Origin: Prosthecodimorpha staleyi | GTDB lineage: Bacteria; Pseudomonadota; Alphaproteobacteria; Rhizobiales; Ancalomicrobiaceae | Assembly (NCBI RefSeq): GCF_018729455.1 | Contig: NZ_JAHHZF010000007.1 | Location: forward strand, 1 to 64,000 | Direction of reading: 5' to 3' | Length of the DNA: 64,000 bases | Part shown: piece by piece, positions 57,626-64,000 of the stretch | Layout: every line of letters begins with the position of its first letter | Position numbering within the stretch: position 1 is the first letter of the stretch | Notes under the pieces: model-generated | Databases searched by the model: none | Seen by the model: only the letters and a program-made list of their open reading frames with translations | Told to the model about the DNA's origin: nothing | Made by a program: the position numbers and the translations under genes

Positions 57626-57944
57626 CCCTGTCGACATCGCGTCCCGGTTCTTGCGTCCGTTCCGGCCCACCAAGAGCGGATGGGCCTCACTCGGGATAGC
57701 GAACCGTCGCCCGCGTAGGGAGTATGGCGAGGGCGGTCCGTGACGGCCCGATCGTGGCGCGGCGATTGCTTCCGCGCTGCCAGGCGTGCCGCATCCCGGA
57801 ACGGTGTTTCGGAATGACGCCCGGCGGTCATCCGAACGATCGGATCCTTGGATCAAGCAATCCGTGTTTCGGATTGATGGCACGGATTGGGATCCGTCCG
57901 GCATGTCGGTCCGCCTGAGGCATTAGATGTGAGAGGAGGCGATC
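57626..57944. other. intergenic region before the response regulator gene
   Basis: About 320 bases without a gene. It contains short repeated words such as 'aatccgtgtttcggattg' near 57860, which can fold weakly. It presumably includes the regulator's promoter. Confidence 0.4.
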
Positions 57945-58712
57945 ATGGCGATCAGAATCCTGGTTGTGGTAGCCGACCCGCGGACACGCATGCTGCTTTC
58001 GACCTTCTGTCGGGAGAATAACTATACTGTGGAATGGGCCGCTACCGCGCTGGATGCGTGGGCGAAATGCCTTACCTACTCTCCTGATATCCTGGTTCTC
58101 GATTTGGACAGCGTCGACGCGGTCGATTCCGAGTTGGTCTGGCACGTCTGCGGTCTCTGCAACGTTCTGCTGCTGAAGGGATCGCGGCCGCTGCGGAGCC
58201 CTGCCCGTATCGGCGACCCTCCGGCCAAGGCGATCATCGGCAAGCCGGTGCGGGTCGAAGACCTCGTCGCGGCCATTCTGACGATCCGGAGCGATCAGTC
58301 GGAATATCGCGCGTCTTTAAGCAGAAGTGGCGTTCTCCGGTTCGGGCGCTTTGCCTTCCACAATGCAACCCGAAAGCTCGTGTCCGAAGACCGTGCCGTA
58401 TATCTGACAAATATGCAGACGGTGCTTCTCGAATATTTTCTGTCCAGGCGCGGTGTCCATCTATCGCGTGAACAGATTGCAAAAGCTCTGTACGGTAGCA
58501 TCCAAAACGTTAATGTTCGCTCCGTCGATGTGCTGATCAGCCGCCTGCGAACGGTCCTCGGACAACAGCGCGGCGGAGATCGATTCATCCGCAGCATTCG
58601 CGGTATCGGCTATGTATTCGTCGCGGACCCGATGGACGCCGTGAATGTGAACCTGGACATCGAGCCGCCGGCCAAAGGCCGCAAGCCGCTCTTCGAGGCG
58701 GATGTTTATTAG
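57945..58712 (+). CDS. OmpR-type response regulator with degenerate receiver
   Basis: A 255-residue two-domain regulator. The receiver (about 1-118) keeps the likely phosphoacceptor Asp in 'DILVLDLDSVD' and the Lys in 'AIIGKPVRVED'. The acidic pair at the start is replaced: 'ILVVVADP' stands where 'ILVVDDDP' is expected. The Ser/Thr of strand 4 is also lost. The OmpR-type winged helix (about 130-230) is intact: 'LTNMQTVLLEYFLSRRGVHL', 'RSVDVLISRLRTVL' and 'FIRSIRGIGYVF'. A strong GAGGAGG sequence precedes ATG 57945. There is no histidine kinase gene nearby. It may work without phosphorylation. Confidence 0.82.
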   Translation: MAIRILVVVADPRTRMLLSTFCRENNYTVEWAATALDAWAKCLTYSPDILVLDLDSVDAVDSELVWHVCGLCNVLLLKGSRPLRSPARIGDPPAKAIIGKPVRVEDLVAAILTIRSDQSEYRASLSRSGVLRFGRFAFHNATRKLVSEDRAVYLTNMQTVLLEYFLSRRGVHLSREQIAKALYGSIQNVNVRSVDVLISRLRTVLGQQRGGDRFIRSIRGIGYVFVADPMDAVNVNLDIEPPAKGRKPLFEADVY

Positions 58713-59125
58713 ATCTGGCATCCAAATCGTTTTTGTATCGCACACCCATGGCGTCCCATCCTGGCACGACGCCGGCCTCCCTGCTCAGGACGGCCAGGAG
58801 GCGCTACACCGCCCTGAACGATTTCGTCGGCCAAGATCGGCATGGCCATCCTGAATCCATGGCCTCCTGGATCGGCACGCTGCCTCGTGCCGTCGGAGCC
58901 GCGACGCCGGCCTCGGCTCGTCAGGCGAAGCCGCTCATCGCGCTGCTGCGCGGATACCGTGGACCGCCCGGGGCCGGTCAGCGGTCCGCTTCCGTCATGG
59001 ACCGCCCTTCGTAAGAGCCCGCCACTTCCGGCGACCGGCCGGCCTTCGCACGAAGCTCGCCGCGAAAGACGCCGTCGCTTTGCAGGCCGCGCCACCCAGC
59101 CCTGCGACCCACGTCCGTCCCGGAG
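58713..59125. other. gene-free stretch before repeat family B copy 2
   Basis: About 410 bases with overlapping frames on both strands but no recognisable product. Confidence 0.4.
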
Positions 59126-59243
59126 GTCAGAATCAGACATTTGCGTCCCGCAAATGCCGGATCGAGTTGACCGGGCAATCAAATAGTCAGTGGTTCAGAT
59201 TCATGAGGCGGATGGGAACCCTCCGTCTCGATCGCACCACTAG
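59126..59243. repeat. hairpin repeat family B, copy 2
   Basis: A 118-bp element matching copy 1 at 53030 end to end in the same orientation. The stem-loop 'gacatttgcgtcccgcaaatgcc' is near 59136-59159 and the second, imperfect hairpin is near 59206-59229. The terminal 'accactag' provides the stop codon (CTA at 59240-59242) of the DUF262 gene. Confidence 0.85.
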
Positions 59244-60898
59244 AGTTGCCAGTGGCTGCAGAGCCGCTCCAGGAAGGCCGCCTCGCGCTGCTCAAGCCGC
59301 TCCGTGACATCGCCCTCGGCATCGAGGAGGCTGACCGATGTCGCAAAGGGCTCGCTGGCGTCGTGCCCCATGAGCCGCTCCCGGCGCTCGACCGCCGTCT
59401 CCCGGATGGTTGCAAGGCTGCGGCGGCGCCGAACCAGGACCAGATTGCCCAACCCGTTCAGAATGTCCTTGTCGGACCGCACACCGACCGTCAAAGCGCG
59501 TCCCGCGGCCGGAGCCCGCCGGGTCGCGAACTTGTCGACATGCAAGTCCTCGGGGGCCGGAAGCCCGGACGCGCCTGACAGGAGAAGTTCAAGCTTCAGC
59601 ATGATCGGCAGCTGGACGCGCGTTGCAGAGATGGCGGGCGAATAGAGCAGCCCGCGCAGTTCCTGACGCTCGGCATCGCTCAGATCCAACGGCGACCCAT
59701 CCTGCAGGACATTCTCTCCAGCCGCCAACGTATCGACGATCTTGCCAAACCGAGCAAGCCGCGATCCCGTATAGTCCCTTCGCAGAAGCAGGTAGAAACA
59801 GAGCCGCTCAAGCTTCTCCAGAAACTCGGTATGCAGGGCTCGTTCTTTGCAGTTGTTCAAGATGCGAAGAGCTGGACCGATCCATTCGTTGAAGTCAAAG
59901 GATTGAAGGACGAATAGACTTCCTGAATCCCGCTCCAGGGACGCCTTCTGGTTGATCAGATAATCATAGATGGACGCATAGGGGATCAGGATGTCGGCGA
60001 CGAAGGCCTCCCGTCCGATGCCGTTGGGCACGAGCGATTGGAAATCGGTCAGGATGGATTTCACCCTGCGGCCGGTATGGGCGAACAAGGTGTGATGGAG
60101 CAGGGATTCGAAGCCGGCGCGTCCGAGGGCGCCTTCGATCCGCTCCCATTCGCATGCCATCGCCTCGGCCTGCTCGTCCGGCAGGCTGGACACGATCTCC
60201 GCTTTGATCAGGTCCGAAGTCGACAGGTTGAGGCCGCGACTGTTGATGACCGAGAATATCCGATAGGCGGTGGAGCGATCGGCCGCGGTGATGACCACGA
60301 AGTAGCATCGCTCGACCACGAACATCGTCAGGCGTTGCCGCCGTTTCGGCGACAGCGCCTGCAGGGCTTTGCGCATGAAGACGAGGTTGCGCAGGATGTT
60401 GTCGTCGCCGGCAGGTTCCGCGCTGTCGTCCGGGACCGTGCAGGTGGCCCCGGGAGCCTGGACGAATGCGGCGAAGAAGTCGTTGTCGCGCGGCCTCAGT
60501 GTCAGGCGGAACCGGTCGGACGTGCCGACGAGCGGGTTGCCGCGCGCATGAACCAGATCGTGCAGGGCAGCGGCCGTGGCCTGATCGGTTTCGATGTCCC
60601 GCAGTAACGAAATGAGCATCGTCAGCGTGGTCAGTCGCTGTTGGCCGTCGATCACGTCGGCCTCGGGAGCGTTGGGCATCCTGACCAGGATGACGCTGCC
60701 GAAAAAGTATGGCCGCATCGCGTCGACTGGGCATTCCGGATCGTATTCGTCGATTTCCGTAAAAAGATCGTCCAGCAAGTCACCTGCCTGCTCGGTCGAC
60801 CAGGAATAGGCTCTCTGAAAATTGGGGATGCAGAAGACATATTCTTCTGACATCATTTTCCGCAGCGGAAGTTCGCGAGCGTGCAGAGATGGCATCAT
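59240..60898 (-). CDS. DUF262 family protein, GmrSD-like, with degenerate nuclease motif
   Basis: A 552-residue protein of the DUF262/GmrS-type family, whose complete members act in type IV restriction of modified phage DNA. The N-terminal DUF262 domain has 'IPNFQRAYSW' (about 24-33), the nucleotide-binding 'VIDGQQRLTTL' (about 82-92) and 'FSVINSRGLNLSTSDLIKAE'. In the C-terminal DUF1524-like part the segment 'NGLGNLVLVRRRR' is recognisable. Where the HNH His motif ('EHILPQ') is expected it reads 'HVDKFATRRAP', so the catalytic His seems lost. I chose ATG 60898; the frame is open to 61057. The stop lies in repeat family B. Confidence 0.8.
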   Translation of the reverse strand: MMPSLHARELPLRKMMSEEYVFCIPNFQRAYSWSTEQAGDLLDDLFTEIDEYDPECPVDAMRPYFFGSVILVRMPNAPEADVIDGQQRLTTLTMLISLLRDIETDQATAAALHDLVHARGNPLVGTSDRFRLTLRPRDNDFFAAFVQAPGATCTVPDDSAEPAGDDNILRNLVFMRKALQALSPKRRQRLTMFVVERCYFVVITAADRSTAYRIFSVINSRGLNLSTSDLIKAEIVSSLPDEQAEAMACEWERIEGALGRAGFESLLHHTLFAHTGRRVKSILTDFQSLVPNGIGREAFVADILIPYASIYDYLINQKASLERDSGSLFVLQSFDFNEWIGPALRILNNCKERALHTEFLEKLERLCFYLLLRRDYTGSRLARFGKIVDTLAAGENVLQDGSPLDLSDAERQELRGLLYSPAISATRVQLPIMLKLELLLSGASGLPAPEDLHVDKFATRRAPAAGRALTVGVRSDKDILNGLGNLVLVRRRRSLATIRETAVERRERLMGHDASEPFATSVSLLDAEGDVTERLEQREAAFLERLCSHWQL

Positions 60899-61380
60899 GT
60901 CGTTCTGATCTTCTTGTGAAATTATTCGGATAATTACCGGGCAGATACCACATGGGCTTCCGACCGGAAGAGCAAAGCAGGCGACTGCGCCTAAAACGGG
61001 CACCGACGCTGGCTGCGGTGCCGCTTCCGCTGGCAAAGTCCCGTTAAGGTAACGCAACTGTGTCGTTGGGATCGTCGCGCAAGCGCCGTCCAGGCGGGCC
61101 GAAAGGGCGACGGTCGGCGCTCGTTCTGTACCGACGGCTCATGCCATCGTCTGGCGGCGGACCACGGTCCGGGGAGGCTTCCGGTCGTCTCGACTGCGGG
61201 CGCGACCGGGATTGTCCCGGTTCGTCATCGTTGGGTTCGGAACCGGCATCGGTCCGAATCGCCTGCGATGGTTTCGCCGGACGATGGGATCGCAGGTTCG
61301 CATGTGTCCGCCTTCGGGCGCACGATGGTCATCGGAACTCTTGAAGCCGTCGGCACCGCCGATAGGAGAAGTCTGTCGCA
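60899..61380. other. gene-free stretch between the DUF262 gene and the helix-turn-helix gene
   Basis: About 480 bases forming a divergent promoter region for the two flanking genes. Short frames here have no domain. Confidence 0.4.
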
Positions 61381-62031
61381 ATGATCGTCGAGCGCAAATT
61401 GACGGCCGAGGAACTGGCCGAGATCCTCAGGGTACCGCTCGAGGCCGCACGCGCGGTGGCGATTCGGAACGAGTGGCGGTTCGAGCGCGACCGCAGGGGG
61501 CGGCTGCGGATCTCCGTTCCGGACCAGTTCTTGAAGGCACAGACGGGTGGCGCCCGACCACAGGCGCGGCGGGCTGCGCCCTCCGAAACGCCGGCGCCGG
61601 CAAAGCGGAAGGCGGCGTCGGCTCCCGCGGCAGAGCCGGCAGCGGCACGCCCGGCGGCGAAAGCCCGGCCCGCCAACCATCGCAGTCCGCCGGCGGCGGC
61701 AGCGCCCACGGCCACGGCCACGGCGCCAGGAGCCGATCCCGATTCGCGTCCCCCGCAACGCCGCGCCGAAGCCGGTGCCGGCGCCGGCGCGCGCGGGGCG
61801 ACCGAGCCGGTGCCGCCACCCAAGGAGGCGGGCCGACAGGACGCATTCTCGCTGCAGGTTCGGGTCTCCAGCCTCGAGAGCCAGATCGAAACCCTGATGA
61901 AGCTCGCGCTGTTGGAACGTCAGCGCGCCGAAGAGGCGATTGCCGAACGCAATCATTGGCGCAATCTTGCCGAGCGCCTGATCGAAGCCCTGCCGGACAG
62001 CAGTTCCTGGCTGCGGCGCTGGCTGCACTGA
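61381..62031 (+). CDS. MerR-like helix-turn-helix / coiled-coil hypothetical protein
   Basis: A 216-residue protein in three parts. Residues 1-50 look like a small helix-turn-helix of the kind seen in plasmid and mobile-element proteins ('TAEELAEILRVPLEAARAVA' and 'WRFERDRRGRLRISVP'). Residues about 55-155 are Ala/Pro/Arg-rich and probably disordered. Residues about 158-210 form a coiled coil ('VSSLESQIETLMKLALLERQ'). A 'taggaga' sequence lies upstream of ATG 61381. Its function is unknown; DNA binding plus oligomerisation is my inference. Confidence 0.6.
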   Translation: MIVERKLTAEELAEILRVPLEAARAVAIRNEWRFERDRRGRLRISVPDQFLKAQTGGARPQARRAAPSETPAPAKRKAASAPAAEPAAARPAAKARPANHRSPPAAAAPTATATAPGADPDSRPPQRRAEAGAGAGARGATEPVPPPKEAGRQDAFSLQVRVSSLESQIETLMKLALLERQRAEEAIAERNHWRNLAERLIEALPDSSSWLRRWLH

Positions 62032-62450
62032 TCCGGCCGCCGATCGCAGGACTGAGACCGGAAGCCCGCATCCTTGGCAGCCGTCGCGACCGGGCGGTGC
62101 CTTCCGGAACTTCGGCACCAGACCGCGCCGCATGCGAAGGGTTTTGCGGCACCGACGCATCGGCCCGTGGCCGGGGCGCGACGCTCTCTTGGACGACGGC
62201 AACGCACAGCCGGGCATCGGTCCCGAAGGATCCGCCGCAGCTCGGGCCGTCGACCAGACTTCGGCCCGCAAGAGCTACGGAAACAGGGACGACGACGCGC
62301 CAGGAACAAACCGGGTACGCGCCCCCAGGCCGGGAACCGGCGACCATTCCGCGGGGAGCGGTCGCCCTGAGGCCGCATCGGAGAACGCCCCGGTATGCGG
62401 CGGCGTCGAACACGGATGCGGGATTTCGATCCGCGCCATTGCGAGCCGGA
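62032..62450. other. gene-free stretch
   Basis: About 420 bases between convergent genes. Overlapping frames on both strands are arginine-rich noise with no recognisable domain. Confidence 0.4.
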
Positions 62451-62756
62451 TCACCGGAGCCGTCCGCCCGGCTCCTTGCCGGACCGGCCGAACAGGGACG
62501 TGACCAGCCAGGTCGTGCCGAGAATCACGGCGCAGACGACGGCCCAGACCGTGAAGAGGGCGACGCCGCCGAAGCCCTGCAGCAGATCGATGAGCCAGGT
62601 CGGCGACGTCGGCTCGATCGGGAAGCCCGGCACTTCGTCGCCGAAGCTCCAGCGCGCGACACCGAAAACGATGCGCGTCATCGCCCAGGCCCCGAAGACC
62701 AGGAAGGACCAGAAGGCTACGCCGATCCAGGCGGCAGTCCAGGCGAGCGGGCGCAT
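62451..62756 (-). CDS. small inner-membrane protein
   Basis: A 101-residue protein with two clear hydrophobic segments, at about 5-30 ('WTAAWIGVAFWSFLVFGAWA') and 63-90 ('GGVALFTVWAVVCAVILGTT'). A short periplasmic or cytoplasmic loop lies between them. ATG 62756 has 'ctggagacg' upstream; longer in-frame extensions to 62927 are Arg/Pro-rich and unlikely to be coding. I recognise no family with certainty. Confidence 0.6.
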   Translation of the reverse strand: MRPLAWTAAWIGVAFWSFLVFGAWAMTRIVFGVARWSFGDEVPGFPIEPTSPTWLIDLLQGFGGVALFTVWAVVCAVILGTTWLVTSLFGRSGKEPGGRLR

Positions 62757-63025
62757 GGCGTCGTCTCCAGTTCGTGCCTGTCTCCACCGGCGACGGCCGG
62801 ATCCGGACCCGCCCCCGGGCCATGCCGGTACGGCCTTCCCGCTACGGCGCGGCCGGGGCGATGCCGGCATCCGGCTGAGATCGGTGGTCCGGAGGTGCCG
62901 TTCAAGAGCCGGCACGGCAAAGCCCATCCTCCGTCGAGCCTTTCCACGGCGTTCGGACCGGCTCCGGCCTCATCGCGAAGGTCGAGGACGCGGAGCGGCC
63001 GGGCCCACCAGGGACGGCTGCGGTA

Positions 63026-64000
63026 TCAGGGGCGACGCATCCGGGAGCCCGGCCAGACCGGCGGCGCGACGCGCGCAAACTGTGCCGGCCGTTCGATTTC
63101 GCTACCGAGCCGTTCGGCGGCGTGCCAGCCCCAGCGCGGATCGTCGAGAATGGCCCGGGCAAGGGCGATCTGGTCGGCTTCCCCGCGCTGCAGGACGGCT
63201 TCGGCCTCTTCGGGATCGACGATCATGCCGACCGCCTGGGTGATGATACCGGTCTCCGCCTTGACGCGCGCCGCGAAGGGCACCTGGTAGTTCGGGCCGA
63301 CCGGGATGCGGATCTTCGGCGTGATGCCGCCGGAGGAGACACAGACATAGTCTAGCCCCTCGGCCTTGAGCCGAGCCGCCATTTCGACGGCATCCTCGGG
63401 GGTCAATCCGCCCTCGGCCCAGTCCGTGCCGGTGATCCGGGCGCCAACGGCGAGATCCGGCACGGCCGCGCGCACGGCCCGCGCCACGGCAGTCGGAAAG
63501 GCGGCTCGACGGTCGAAATCGCCGCCAAAGGCGTCGTCGCGCCGGTTGGCGAGCGGCGAGAGCATCGCATGCATCAGATAGCCATGCGCCATATGCAATT
63601 CGATCAGGTCGAAGCCGATCCGGCGGGCGCGCAGAGCGGCGGCCACGAAGGCTCGTTCGATGCGCTCGAAATCGGCCGCCTCGAGAAGCCCGGGCACAGG
63701 CCAGCCGTCGTCGAAGGGCAGCGCCGAGGGGCCGAAGGTTGGCCAGGCGTCCTCGGCCTGCGACAGGGCGCGGCCGCCCTCCCAGGGCCGTTGCGACGAG
63801 CCCTTGCGGCCCGAATGGCCAAGCTGCACGCCCCACTTGGTTCCCGGCACCGCATAGGCCCGCGCGGCCGCCATCACCGGCGCCAGGGCCCGCTCGGCGG
63901 CATCGGAATAGAGCCCGAGGCAGCCATGGGTGATCCGGCCGCGCCGTTCGACGGCGGTCGCCTCCAGGATCACCAGACCGGCGCCGGACATTCCGAGCAT
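63026..64000 (-). CDS. NADH:flavin oxidoreductase, Old Yellow Enzyme family (5' end outside the window)
   Basis: An FMN-dependent ene-reductase of the YqjM/NamA type. The visible 324 residues contain 'WGVQLGHSGRKGS', the substrate and flavin-binding 'IELHMAHGYLMHAMLSPLAN' followed by RRDD, and 'AFGGDFDRRAAFP'. Near the C-terminus 'ADQIALARAILDDPRWGW' holds the typical FMN phosphate region. The N-terminal beta-barrel entry strand is missing because the gene runs past base 64000, so the true start is not visible. No neighbours on the right can be seen. It may reduce alpha,beta-unsaturated carbonyls. Confidence 0.9.
   Translation of the reverse strand: MLGMSGAGLVILEATAVERRGRITHGCLGLYSDAAERALAPVMAAARAYAVPGTKWGVQLGHSGRKGSSQRPWEGGRALSQAEDAWPTFGPSALPFDDGWPVPGLLEAADFERIERAFVAAALRARRIGFDLIELHMAHGYLMHAMLSPLANRRDDAFGGDFDRRAAFPTAVARAVRAAVPDLAVGARITGTDWAEGGLTPEDAVEMAARLKAEGLDYVCVSSGGITPKIRIPVGPNYQVPFAARVKAETGIITQAVGMIVDPEEAEAVLQRGEADQIALARAILDDPRWGWHAAERLGSEIERPAQFARVAPPVWPGSRMRRP

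Overview
The window is a high-GC chromosomal segment from an alphaproteobacterium, most likely of the order Hyphomicrobiales (Rhizobiales). The lineage call rests on gene order and content. lysC, ptsP, prfA and prmC run together on one strand with ubiG divergent and nearby. dnaX, ebfC and recR lie together, with a small SRP RNA just upstream of dnaX. A DUF4167 protein and a SciP/DUF1153-like regulator are present. I saw no rRNA, tRNA or CRISPR array.

Region by region. 0.3-5 kb: a LytM-type murein endopeptidase, a block of palindromic repeats, a YitT-type membrane protein and a PcfJ-domain protein. 5-14 kb: clpB, a MarR-GNAT fusion with a candidate operator, a HicAB toxin-antitoxin pair, an amine-oxidase-like flavoprotein, a MOSC protein and the DUF4167 RNA-binding protein. 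14-32 kb: housekeeping core (prmC, prfA, ptsP, lysC, a GH130-like propeller protein, ubiG, a TadG-like protein, secA, a parvulin, recR, ebfC, dnaX, ffs, a HIT protein, nudC).

33-43 kb: a catabolic cluster on the minus strand behind a divergent NocR/OccR-like LysR gene. It encodes a polyamine/opine-type ABC importer (binding protein, ATPase, two permeases), two DAO-family flavoprotein oxidases, a two-subunit FAD/[2Fe-2S] dehydrogenase resembling opine oxidase, and a RidA imine deaminase. Together they look like a route that imports an opine, amino-acid derivative or polyamine, oxidises its C-N bond and disposes of the reactive imine.

43-52.3 kb: the most unusual locus. A Wza-like export lipoprotein gene is divergent from two genes. 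The first encodes a PanB-fold domain that seems to have lost every catalytic residue, fused to a long disordered linker and a C-terminal membrane anchor. The second encodes a 1,939-residue membrane-anchored coiled-coil protein whose N-terminus resembles ZorA/MotA, whose tail is built from internal repeats, and whose gene carries a near-perfect 306-bp tandem duplication.

52.3-64 kb: a sparse, locally A+T-richer accessory region. It has copies of a hairpin repeat family, a SciP-like regulator, two paralogous winged-helix proteins, an orphan response regulator with a degenerate receiver, and a DUF262 (GmrSD-like) protein with a degenerate nuclease motif. It is followed by a few small genes and an Old Yellow Enzyme gene whose 5' end is cut off by the window edge.
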